Assembly: GCF_027172205.1 (NCBI RefSeq)
Contig: NC_070614.1
Location: 34,152,001 to 34,216,000 of the forward strand
Length of the DNA stretch: 64,000 bases
Reading direction: 5' to 3'
Source of the DNA: Podarcis raffonei
Taxonomy: Eukaryota; Chordata; Lepidosauria; Squamata; Lacertidae
Every line of letters starts with the position of its first letter. Within the stretch, counting starts at the first letter, position 1. The position numbers were made by a program, and so were the translations under genes. Below, piece by piece: positions 35,401-47,100 of this stretch. Below the pieces are notes generated by a model, which was not told the DNA's origin, made no database searches, and saw only the letters and a list, made by a program, of their open reading frames with translations.

Positions 35401-37145
35401 GGTTCTTCTCAATAAACTGCCGCAACTCCTGCATCTCCCGGTCGGACACGGCATACAGCTTACCCACCGGTAACTGAGCCCCTGGAAGCAGGTTGATTTG
35501 GCAGTCAAAGGGCCTGTGGGGGGGGCAGTCTATCTGCCTCCCTCTCGCTGAAGACCTCCTTCAAATCAGCATATTGTGGTGGCACCTCCCCTTTTTGCTC
35601 CAGGGCCAACCCAGCCACCCTGGCCACAGTCATTCTTGGTTCCTTCCCTCCCAGACAGTGTTCTAAGCAGTAAGCTGACCCAAAGGTGACCGACCGCTGA
35701 TGCCATGACACCACTGGGTCATGTATTGCCAGCCAGCTCATTCCCAGTATTATTGGGGGTCCTGCCAGCGTGGCCACATGAAAGGCAATGGTTTCCATGT
35801 GCCTGGAGACCCTCATTCGCATTGGCGGTGTCAGGTGTGTCACTTCCCCTCCCAGGAGTTCCCTGCCATTGATGGTGGTCACCTGCAAGGGAAAATCTAG
35901 TGGTAACAGGTGGAGTTGGTGCTCCAGAGCAAAGTCTCTACTGAAGAAATTACACGAGCTGCCAGAATCTAGCAGTCCCTCCACTTTGATGGGGTGCCCA
36001 TTTGGGAGTTCTAGTACCACCTCTATGGCTATAGCTGCCTGGGGGGGGGGTCAGGCTGGGGCACTTCTATTGGTCGCTGGCCTGGCTGCTGCCCCTGCTG
36101 GTTGGCAGCCAGGCGTTGTTGTTTCCCTGCACCGGCCCTTCCTCCCCCTTCTCGTCGTGGCCTGCAGCCCCCATCATGCCTTGCCAGGCCTTTCGTTGAG
36201 GGCAGACCTTTGCAAAATATCCCGGTCGCTGACAGAGGAAACACTTCTTGGTAGTTTTCCACTCCTTCGCCTCCCTTTTCCAACCTTCACCAGCATTTGA
36301 AACTTTGCGCGCGCGCGCTCCATCAATTTCCATCGGCTCCGCCGCCTGGGAAGGCTCCCTCGGCATCTCCGGAATGCAGTTGTCATGGAAACGTTCCGCC
36401 CTTATCTCCCGCTTCTCCTGAGCCCGCGCTTCCTGGCGTACACCGATCGCAAGCACAGTCTTTGTGAGTTCATCCATCGACCACGGGCGGGGCGCTTGGG
36501 ACAACTCGTCTTTCACTTCAGGGGACAAACCCGCTTCAAACAACATTTGCATTGGTTCAGAGTCCAGATCCCATCCAAGCTTGTGGACTAACATCGCAAA
36601 ACGTGACCAGTAGTTTCTGACGGACAGGCCCCCCTGCTTGCACCCCATCAGTTCCCGCCATGTCACGCTTTGCTCAACCTCGCTGGAGAACATCGCGTCC
36701 ATTCCCTGGTAGAATTTCTTAAGATCCTTCAATGCATCATTCTGCATCGCCATTAGGGGCCTGGTCCATTCGCGTGCCCCATCCTGCAGATGTCCCACAA
36801 TGTAAGCCACCCTCTCCCCGTCATCCGCAAAGTCATTTTTCTGCAATTCCAAAGCGTACTGAATTTCCGTTCGGAAAGTATTGTAGTCTTGGGGCTTTCC
36901 ACCAAACTTGTGTACCAGCCCCGGGACCTTCCTCCCTATCGGGGTGGCTCTGACCTGTGCATCCTGAGCCCGTCTCTCCTCCAGCCGCGCAGACAGGGTA
37001 GCTACATGCGCCTCCAGGTCTCGGTTCCTCTCGACCAGACCTCGCACCATGGCTTCTTGCTCTGTCTCTCCGGCCGGCCCTGTTTGGCTCATCGTGCTGC
37101 CTCTCCGGGGCTGCGCACAAGCAACGTCAGGGACTGACAGATTGC

Positions 37146-37580
37146 TGTAATGGTTCTAGGGGTTGCTCGTGCATAAGCCGGTGCCAACACCTGGCTGGGT
37201 TGCCTGAGTGAACCTTTTCTGTCCAGACAGCCACTCACCCGTGGCTGTCTCAATCACTGGCAGAATCCATCAGTGGGCGTTTCTTAAACTTCTTCCAGCA
37301 AAGAAGCTCTTTGACGCCTAGTCTCCTCCTACTCTCCCTGCGCGGAAGCCTTCTGAGCAAGGAGGGCGTAGGCAGTGGAGGACCCTTACTCTCCCCGCTG
37401 GTCCCCGGCAAGGAGTCATGGGACCGCCTCGCTGATTCCCCCATCTGCCCCCCTTCTCCACTGGTGCTACGCTGATTCTCTTCCCCAGAAGCTGGGCTGC
37501 CTCTCCCCATCCCGGGACACTCTCTGGAATCCCTCTGGAGCTTGCTCTCTCCCTCCGGCACTGATGGCAGTTCCCTGACA
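37146..37580 (-). repeat. Gypsy 5' LTR
   Basis: 435 bp, bounded by TG and CA, followed by the TATAG duplication. Confidence 0.93.
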
Positions 37581-39154
37581 TATAGGATGCCCCCATAAGG
37601 TGCCTGAGGAGAGGATTGACCATGGCAAACCCAAGCGTGGGTTCAGTAACTGCCTGGTTGGAATCTGCATCCTGGTTCCCCAGTGAGACCTTGCTTCCTT
37701 GCATTGCAACACGGCTTGGTTCAACACTAGCCGACTCCTGTTGTAAAGATTTGGAGCCATCTAAACCCAGTGGATATATTCCATCAACATGGGACTTGTG
37801 GAATGATGAACTGATCCTAGTACAAAATGCCATATCAACCCTTGACATACGTGCTTCTTTCAATAAAGATTTGGCCTGATTTTATCCCATCACCATTGTT
37901 CAGTCTGGTTATTTTGCTGCTCTCATGAGTCACATAATGTGCTTGCCTGGGCAATTTCTTTGCTCATTTGTGAAGTTTAGATACTATTTTTCCATTTCTA
38001 TTTCCATAGTGGTATACAAAAGATTTTTTGTATATCTCAAATAACAGAGTAGTATGCAAGAAAAGGGTTTTTATCCCATCTCATTATCTAATATCATCTT
38101 TACTTGTTTTTGGACACCACAAAAATTAAATGTATGTATGCAGATGAATACCAACTGGATACAGCTCATATGAATTTCTACACCTTTTAATATAATCCCC
38201 TGATGAACAACCTGTGTTTGAAACACATTGAGGTTAGAATATATACAATTTGGTCTAAGTCTTCTGCATCTATCACATTCACTTTTGCTTCTGCATTGTG
38301 GTGCTACAATTTTGATGTGTTTCCTTGATCATGACCAAACTTTCCCCAGCTTTGTTCACTCTATTTCTTACCCCTTTGGTCTGAAAACTTTCCTTCTGGA
38401 CATGGGATGCAATCATAGCAGCAAAACGGTTTTCCCTCCTTCACTTTCTTGCTGGAACCGGGATAGCAACTTTCAGAACATACAGAAAGAGGCTGGACCT
38501 AATTTGTAAGTGAAAGAGTAGAATGATTATCTTGAAAAGAAGTCTCAAGTTCTTAACATGATATTCATGTATAACTGAAACCAAACTGGGACCACTCATC
38601 CATAACTTTATCTGGCATCCTTCTGAGATATGAAATATCCAGGGCTATGCGAGGTATTCCAAGTGTGGTCACACCATAGGTCTTAATTCTGTCAATAATA
38701 TATTGCCAAGTTTTTTTTCCACCACCCCCCTTCCTAATGTTCCCTAATTTAGAATTTGGCTTTTTCACACGTTGATCCGAATGTCTCTTTCATGTTCAGA
38801 CACAAATTTAATGTGAGACCACAGTCGGAATGTTCAGAAGAGTTCTAGATGCTGCACCTCAAAAAGAATATTGATGAACTGAAAATGGTTCAGAGAAGAA
38901 TAAGCAAAGTCATCAAAGTGCTGGAGCAATTACATCATTGTCATCATCATCCTTAACAAGCCCTTTATCTTAATGCACTATTAAAATAAAATTTTTTAAA
39001 CATTTAGAAACAAATTGAAAGGAAAGGAAACCTACGGGGAAAGTTTACAATATTTGGGGATTTTTAGCTTAGAAAAGAGGATTAGACAAATTCATGGAGA
39101 AGAAGTCTACCAAGGGCCACTAGCTAATTTTTACCACAACAGTTGGAAGCAACA

Positions 39155-39263
39155 ATTGTCTGAACCAGGCAGAGGGCCTTCTCAGTAGTGGTGCCCACCT
39201 TGTGGAATGCCCTATCATCTGATGACAACGAAATAAAAAACTATATGACTTTTAGAAAAAAAA

Positions 39264-39315
<52 letters not shown>
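39155..39315 (+). mobile_element. L2/CR1-like LINE 3' end with (ATT)n tail
   Basis: Short ORF2 end in plus orientation (ALWNALSSDD-like) followed by an (ATT)n tail at about 39263-39315. It interrupts the old CR1 fragment of V2R intron 4 (39075-39430) between CTGAA and TACCAATC, a place uninterrupted in copy 2. Confidence 0.8.
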
Positions 39316-39851
39316 CCAATCACTACAAATTGCAAATGGACAGAACACTGCTGCTCTCAAGTCCTGCTTTCAGTCTTCTCATAGACATCTTGTTGCCTGT
39401 TGTGGCATTGTGTGTGTAATCCAACTAGCACAAACATATGTTTATTCTTTTCACTACATTTAATATATTCAACAGCAAAGCAAACAGTGCAGAAGTTTTT
39501 TGAGTCTTAATTTCTACATAAGTTTTATCATTTCTAATCAAAACTCGGTATTTGTCATGGGCTGAAAATTGTTCATTCGATGAAACGGAATAGTTTCCCA
39601 AGCAGTTCCCAACTGAATCCTACCTGATTAAACCAATTGTGCCATGTGATGGCAACCTTGTTGATGGTGAACACTTGGTCCGGAGAACCCTGGGGATCCA
39701 TTCTCCCAACTTTCACTCTATGAAAGGATTGGTTTGAGGAAATAATCCAGTTAATAATATCAAATCCAGTCACTAACTCCCCATTCTGGTCAAAGGAGAT
39801 CTTGTCTCCAGCACTGTTGTTAAAGGAGACAATTCTCAGAAAGTGATGGAG

Positions 39852-41262
39852 CTGAGTTGAAAAAGAAAAGGAGCTTAGGCTAGGCTGCATTTCTGTGGAA
39901 TCTTTTACAGCAAATCATACCAACATCTTCCCTGGGTGGAAGCAACCCATTTACATCCTATTCTGAATCGCAGGACCCCGAAATGGCTCCAGGAAAGAAT
40001 GGGTGAGAGAAGATATGCATTAGGAGCAAAGAGGAAAGAAATACCAACATCAGGCTCTGCTGCCCAAATGGATCCTGCCACCTAAGGCAGTTGCCTCACT
40101 TTGCACTTTGGGCCAGTCACTCTTGATTAAAAGTCATTTAGTGTTTTAAAGGTTAAAGAGTGCACTTTAAATTAGGTATCAAATGTATTTTCTAAATCCA
40201 TCGCCTTTTTCACCATATACAATTAATTTAGCACTTCCTAAACTTATTCCACATTACTGGTCAAAAAACATAGTAGGGCTGCCCTTAGTAAACTGGATTC
40301 TGGCTGTAGTTGCGGAGTTTCAAAGGTTCTATCTTACTTCTGCTGAACAACATTTTCTTCTAAATGAAACATCTCTCTTCTAACACAACATTACTGAATC
40401 TGAAAGCCTCTTACCAGCAAATACACACACTTCTTAACGGACTCACAGTGTAGTTGTGGCACTTTCTGAGAGCCAAGAGGCAGCATGAATCAGAGGTAGC
40501 ATGAATTAGTAAATGTATAGCAGCAAAACTATAATGTGTATATTTTAAGTTCACCAGTGGAAAAAGAGGGAAGCAGCTCAGTCGGTTGAGCATGAGACTC
40601 CTAGTCTCGGGGCTGGGAGTTCTAGCCCCACGTTGGGCAAATAGATTACCCTAGTGGCCCCTTCCAACTCTACAATTCTATAATCTCAGAACATGTTAAC
40701 ACTAATATAGAGAAAGAAGATGGAAAGGAGAGAATGAGCAGAGTTTGGGGTAGGTCTGCCTTAGGTTCAGAATTGTGTCCAGGTGGAATATTCTGAAAGT
40801 GGCTAAAATGTTCAACAACTTTGCCAATGCTCAATAACTTTGCCAGAAAAAGCTGAACAATTTATTTTGTCCAGAATTTCAACTTTTGAAAAGACCTGCT
40901 AGATAAGTCAAAAAGCCTCCCTGGTCCAGCATACAGTTCTTATAGTAGATTACAGGATTGGACTAGATTACCCTAGTAGTCCCTTCCAACTCTACAATTC
41001 TATAGTCTCAGAGCCTGCTCACAGTAACATGAGAAAGAAGATGCCAATGAGAGGATGGGAAGAGTTTGTGGAGACCTTTTACCAAACAGAATAAAGAGAT
41101 ACCTACTAGATCAGTCCATAGCCTATCAAGTGCAGCGTATGGTTCTTACAATGCCCAACCAGATGTCAATGGGAAGCCCACAAGAAGGATCTGATTGGAG
41201 CATATTGTTATATATTCTGAGAGATATGTTGCCATCCAACAGGAGGAATTTCATTCCATTAC
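39852..41262. other. V2R copy 4 intron 3
   Basis: Non-coding. It holds the tRNA-Lys SINE (40566-40690), a second SINE tail (40950-41015) and a CR1 relic (41085-41240), all shared with sister copies. Confidence 0.7.
40566..40690 (+). repeat. tRNA-Lys-derived SINE (paralogous to 8310-8455)
   Basis: GCTCAGTCGGTTGAGCATGAG head and CCCCTTCCAACTCTACAATTC body. The box B region has decayed (GAGTTCTAGCC). Same insertion point as in copy 2. Confidence 0.83.
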
Positions 41263-42361
41263 CTGCAACACCTGCTGATTCTGAAGGTTCCTCCACCTTC
41301 TTTCAACCACTGATGGATGATTCAGTCGAGATGAAGACATGGAGTGTAAAGCATGTGCCACAGCATAAACAGCATTGTAGATACTGTAGCTGTGGCCAGT
41401 CAAGCTCATTTCAAAAAATGTCCCAGGAAGGCTTTCCAACTTCTCTTTTCCTGTGCAAATGTCTCCATCCACCTTATCCCCATCTATACTTTGGAATACA
41501 CAACCAAAGGCCTGCTGCCAGAAATCCCTGATAAAGCCATCTCCTGTTGTGAATGAAGGGCTTTTGCTTTCAATAAATGTCTTGAATCCTGGCAGATCAC
41601 TGGAGTGAACAGAGAAGGACACAACACCATGGACTATGTCTGTATCCCAGGTTCTTTGAAACACCATTGAAGTGAGCTCTATCTGAGCTGTTAATATCCA
41701 CACTTTATTTATTGTACATTCTCTTTCTGAGGCATATGGTAGCCACCTCAAATACACAATGAGATAGGATTCTCCATTAGCAACCACTACATTGGCTTTA
41801 CTGTCAATGATTCTATCATTTATTTTGGCTCCCTCATGTAGCTTATCATACATTTCTGTGACAATGGTAAATTTGTTGCTTCTTTCTATGAAGGCAAAAC
41901 AAATACCCTTTCTGGAGAATACTGGAAACACTGTCTGCACAAATCTTTCTCCATATTCATCATTGGATGTAAGGATCCCAATCCATGTCCAATTGAAATG
42001 GAGAAGCAAAGTCAGAATGCCTGCATGCTGAAGAGCATCTTTAGGAGACATTTGGTAGAAGGAAAGGCCTGTGGTTTTATCATTCATCACTGGAGCAGGG
42101 CCATATATAAGCTAAAAAAAGGAAATAAGAATGAATAACTAACTAACTAACTAACTAACTAGAAGCCCAACTTTGGCCCACAGAACCCCTTTCTTCAAAC
42201 TGTTGGTATATAAGTTTTTATTACAAGCACAGGAATTGTTTTAATGGAGGCTGGTTCAGTATGGCAAATGGGGCAATACTTTATCAACCTTTGTCTTTTC
42301 TCAGAAAGTGTACATCTGGCTGCCATCTTACTTACAGCAAGTCAGGGGATTGGTTTGCCTG

Positions 42362-42376
42362 TCATATCCATATTTT
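42362..42376. other. Deletion junction that removed V2R copy 4 exon 2
   Basis: Left sequence GCCTGTCATAT matches copy 2 at about 9967-9977. Right sequence ATTTTAAGTACATGTTCAGAG matches about 10960-10980. No long homology at the joint, which suggests end-joining. Confidence 0.8.
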
Positions 42377-43252
42377 AAGTACATGTTCAGAGTGTGGTGA
42401 TAACTGCACTAGAATTAGAGTTGTATTCTGTATTTGAGAAACTTCCATGTTTTGTAAAACTGTTGCATCTCCCTTGACATCTCCTTCCTTATTATATACA
42501 AATATATAAACACCCCAGCTCTCTTACAAAGACATTTTGAAATTCTATAAAAAAATGACATCAATCAGAGCAAGTGGTAAGAAATACAAATTAAGATAGC
42601 TTATCACTGACCATTAATATCTCTGGCTTCATTGATAGTAGTTTCTAAAAATTTTAAGTGAAGGAAGCCATCACTAGTACTATCAAAATCAGATGAACTT
42701 GATCTGTCTCCATTCTGAATATAATTAAATTAGTATTTAAGTTCACATGAAAATTGTTTGACAAACTTGGAGAAAGACTGTAATTCACATCCTTAATGGA
42801 AACAGAAACTGTAACAACCAACAATAGTAACATCAAGGTCTTACGCGAGCTCTTCAAACAACACAGGTGGAGGTGCTTCAGTGAAGGTTAGCGAGTTGGA
42901 GATTATGAAGGTCTGAGAAGTGATGCCACCAATTATGTTGCCTCCCAACTGATGATACTCGTGAATTGGATTGTGTGGAGCTCTTACCATGCAGTTAATG
43001 TGAGGCTTGCATGCCATGTGAGGAAGTAGTACCAATATCGAGACTACTAATGTCACCATCCTCAGTACAAATTTCCTCTCTAAACAGAGATTGTGTTTAG
43101 ACTCAAACAGGTGGTTCCTTGTTTTCCTCCCAAAGTTCCTGCTCCTACAACTAACTATTAAAATTGAATATTTATATTATCCTTCATACACTGTGCTATT
43201 ACTTTTGCTTCTGTCCACTGAAACTCCTTGGGAAGAAGCATTGCCAAGTAGT

Positions 43253-43335
43253 TGAATTAATTACAGTCCTTTTCAAAATTAGAGGAGTAGGTAATCATCA
43301 ACTTAATATTGTTTTTCACAAATGGAGTTGGAAAA
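43253..43335 (-). promoter_or_regulatory. Conserved block upstream of V2R copy 4 start
   Basis: Minus-strand core AAGGACTGTAATTAATTC about 196 bp before the ATG. Confidence 0.45.
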
Positions 43336-43366
43336 AGATCAGAAAAAGATTCCAAAATGTTCAGAA

Positions 43367-43529
43367 AATGACGTGCGGCTTCTGATTGACTGCAGGAAGC
43401 TGCGGAAGCCCTGCTGGGCATTCGGGTTCCAAAGAACGTTTGCAAACCGGAACACTCACTTCTGGGTTTGCGGTGTTCAGGAGCCAAAACGTCCGAGTAC
43501 CAAGGCGTTCAGGATCCAAGGTATGACTG
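43367..43529. mobile_element. Partial Tigger-like DNA transposon
   Basis: Right end reads GAGTACCAAGGCGTTCAGG and GGTATGACTG followed by TA. The left part is lost. It inserted within the upstream flank of V2R copy 4. Confidence 0.65.
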
Positions 43530-43816
43530 TACAGACAACCACATGGCACAGGGGCCTGTTTAGTGGCGTACTATTTGCATGGTTATGGTGAGGAGAACTA
43601 TTAATGATTTTAAGGAATTATTCTGAATGTTTTATGTATGTACAACTGCAAACATCTTGTACTCAGGTTTCAATAATTGAAACTGATACTATACAGATGG
43701 AACAGACAGTGCTCTGGACCTCTCCATTTGGACTCCCTGTGCAGTTAAACTACAGCTCTATAGGGAAATCTGGAGGCAGTGAAACTGACAAGCAACAACA
43801 TATCATCATAAACATA

Positions 43817-44058
43817 CAGTGGTACCTCCGGTTACAGACGCTTCAGGTTACGGACGCTTCAGGTTATAGACTCTGCTAACCCAGAAATAGTACATCGGGT
43901 TAAGAACTTTGCTTCAGGATAAGAACAGAAATCGTGTGTCAGCGACACGGCAGCAGCGAGAGGCCCCATTAGCTAAAGTGGTACCTCAGGTTAAGAACAG
44001 TTTCAGGTTAAGAACGGACCTCCAGAATGAATTAAATTCTTAATCCAAGGTACCACTG
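43817..44058. mobile_element. Tigger-like MITE, complete
   Basis: 242 bp, starts CAGTGGTACCTCCGG and ends AGGTACCACTG, flanked by TA. Inverse orientation of 18822-19063 and the same length. Confidence 0.85.
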
Positions 44059-44199
44059 TATTAGGAACCTCAATGGATATAGGAGGCTCTCTAATTCATA
44101 TGCTTACCCTGCATGAAACGAGGGCAATGAAAATAGGTGTGTGGGGGGGGGGGGAGCTACGGCACTTGTTCTAATGCCTGAATAGGGTTAAATATATCT

Positions 44200-47100
44200 T
44201 CATGTTTTCTTTCTTATTAGATGTTCCCTGTTGTTCAGCTCAGGCCTCAACACAATAATGTAAAATTTTGGGGCAAAGATGCAACTCAACAGTCCAGCAC
44301 TGGAGGCCAAGATAGAAAAGATCTCCACAGCAACTAGGTATTTACCTTTGGAGCTCAGGTAGGCTGGAACAAAGGATAGCCAAACACTGCAAAAGACCAA
44401 CATGCTGAAAGTGATGAATTTGGCTTCATTGAAACTGTCAGGTAACTTCCTGGCAAGGAAAGCCACAATGAAACTGATAATTGCCAGGAAGCCCATATAG
44501 CCCAAAACACAATAAAACATAGTCACTGAACCCTCGTTACATTCCAGGACAATTTCCTCCGTAACTGACCACATGTCAACATCTGGAAATGGGGGAGAGG
44601 TTACTATCCACACAGCACAAATGCCTGCTTGAAGAAGGGTGCAGAAAAGAACAAAGAAGGATGCAAGTCTTTTCCCCACCCACTTCCTCATCCTAGATCC
44701 AGGTTTGGTGGCCATAAAAGCCAGAAGCACTGTCATGGTTTTAGCCAGCACACAAGAAACAGCCCCTGAAAAGATGATGCCAAAAGCAGTTTGTCGGAGG
44801 AGACATGTCATCTCCCCAGGCTGGCCAATGAATAGTAATGCACAGAGGAAGCAGAGCAGGAGAGAGCAAAGGAGAGTGTAGGTGAGATTGCGATTGTTGG
44901 CCTTGACAATGGGAGTGTCGTTGTGCTTCATAAACATTCCTAGCACCACAGCTGTGATCAAAGAAAAAGAAAGGACCAAAAAGGTAAAACTTATCCCCAA
45001 AGGTTCTGTGTAAGACAAAAATGTAATGACCTTAGGAATACAGAAATCCTGTCTATTGCTTGGATAGGTTTTGTCTGTACATGTAGAACAGTCGTTCATG
45101 TCTGAAAAAGAAATTAGGTAACCACAAGTTTACATACAAGCCAAACATGTTGTAACTCTTTATCTTATAAGGTTTTTTAAAAAACCAATTCTTATTAGGG
45201 AATCCTTCTAAGGTCAATCCTTTGAAATGTGTCCAGTTAGGAGATGGTGGAGTAGGTTACCATTCATTAACTACCATCCTCATGAAGGTATTATGTTCTT
45301 TCGAACAACATATTTATTTACATATTTATCATTTCCTTTGTTCATTCCTGAGGCTTTTCTCCTTTTGTTTTGAAGTGGAATAAGTGGTATGCAATTGATA
45401 TGGCACTTCCGCTCATGTTATGTAACATTGATGGAGGAAAGGAGTCACATAAGGAAGAATCTTCCACAAGCGACTATCCCAGCACAGAAGTCTGTGGCTA
45501 TCCAACAACATGCTAAGAATAATTTTCACGAGCTGTTAAGTAACAGGATAGGCAGCACAACAAAACTATGCTCAAGTGTTTGCATGAATGCTTCTAAGGG
45601 GATTCAACAGAATGTACTTAGAAACCCCCTTCAGCCATTCATGCCAAATACTTAAAGATCTGAAGAGGAGTCCACACATCTAGAGGTTGAGGGTGTGAAC
45701 GCCCATGCACTCCCATACCTCCACCCATAGTTTCAGCCCAGTTTCAGGTTAATGCCCAAACACGGCTCGACACAATCCCTTAGTTTGTAGTATTGAACAC
45801 CTCCTGCCTACCTTTATTGGTTGTCAGAGGGAACTACTGGTGAAAGCCATTGTGAATGGCTAGATCTCTAAAGTTTGCCCATTTCATTTGACCAGCTCTA
45901 TTTATCTAATGCCAAAATCTCCAGTCTCAAGCAACCAGCTTGTTTCTATGCATTTATTTGTGTTCACTTTCCTATGTATTCTATGTATTATTCAGTGGGG
46001 ACTGGATGCAGAATCGGTGACTTGCAGACAGGATGACCAAATTCACTCATATTTGCACAAGATTCCCCCTCCCCTGAACACATATGTGATCCTTTTTTAC
46101 CTAATGATCACGGACTGGCTGGTGAATGAATATTCCATTTAGATACTACTATTGACAGTAATTTTATATGAAATTTATTTTGACTTAAAGAAACACGTGA
46201 GCATATAACAGGTGTGAGAGAATAACTGATAGCACCACAAAGCAAGTCCAATACACATCAAACAAGGTTTGCTAGAAAACAATTTTCACAACATTCATTG
46301 CAATATTTAAATATACATTTTTTTTAATGCTACCCTAATGAAGGGCTGGTGTTTGAAATATGTTGGGATTTATGTTTATGCAATGTGGAGAAATAAATTA
46401 GTCTGCTGTATCCTCCTTATTCTCATTTGTTTTTGTTTTGTGATGCTGCACTTTGATGTGTCCTCTTCATTCTGGCCAAATTACACAATAACTTTGCACA
46501 GCATATTTCTTACCCTCCTGTTCTGAAAACTTCCCTTCTGGACATGGGGTGCAATCATAGCAGCAAAATGGCTCCCCCTCTTTCATTTTCTTGCTAGAAC
46601 CAGGATAGCAACTCTCACTACATACAGAAAGAGGCTTAACCTAATCCAGAAATGAAAGAGCAGAATGTTAATCTTGAGAAAAATCAATTTAGATCCACAT
46701 AGATATAGATGTAAATCTATATATCTATCTATATGTATATATATCCACCTATATACATCTATATGAACATATATATTGTAACTGAAAATGAATCTTGAAC
46801 CATTGTTGAATACCTTAATCAAACACCACCATGTTAAGGTTGAATATCATAGGAGCATAATGGGGCATTCAATGACCTATGTGCATCCATCCAATTGCCA
46901 CTAGACTGGGAAAGGAGGCCTATAACTAGGTCTGAAAGATCATCCACCCATTTGCAATATTTTGTATGCTACCATGGACTTTCAAATGCTATCATGGTGC
47001 TATGGGATGAAGACATGGAACAAATTATGTTGCATGTATTTAATTTATGCCACTATGCTAATGCTGGAAATTGTAGAATTGTGTTAGTGTGTATTGTCTA

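Larger units (their letters stand above)
31981..37580 (-). mobile_element. Ty3/Gypsy chromovirus-type LTR retrotransposon (broken)
   Basis: Complete outline: two 435 bp LTRs and a 5 bp TATAG target duplication (31976-31980, 37581-37585). Parts in order on the minus strand: gag with zinc knuckle (about 36067-37092), protease (about 35505-36020), reverse transcriptase and RNase H (about 34155-35467), integrase ending in a chromodomain (about 32400-33886). Rough LTR comparison shows about 17 differences in 435 bp (near 4%), so it is fairly young but not recent. The coding part is broken in a handful of places. It lies in V2R copy 4 intron 5, in the same orientation as the gene. No envelope gene seen. 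Confidence 0.95.
30425..43059 (-). pseudogene. V2R copy 4, exon 2 deleted
   Basis: Five exons are present and open with canonical sites: exon 1 42845-43059, exon 3 41263-42111 (849 bp; two codons fewer than copy 2), exon 4 39624-39851, exon 5 38372-38498, exon 6 30425-31326. Exon 2 is absent: intron 2 sequence jumps to intron 1 sequence at about 42366-42372, removing roughly 970 bp relative to copy 2. Exon 1 ends in phase 2 and exon 3 begins in phase 0, so direct splicing would shift the frame, and the first lobe of the ligand domain would be missing. Intron 5 also contains a 5.6 kb Gypsy element. The clean remaining exons suggest recent loss. An assembly gap or collapse could mimic this. Confidence 0.88.

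Noticed and set aside
39263-39315. Poly-leucine reading frame
   Set aside because: Translation of the (ATT)n tail of a LINE fragment.
45389-45655. Small plus-strand ORF in V2R copy 5 intron 5
   Set aside because: No recognised domain, no duplicate in the sister block, ordinary length for chance in this composition.
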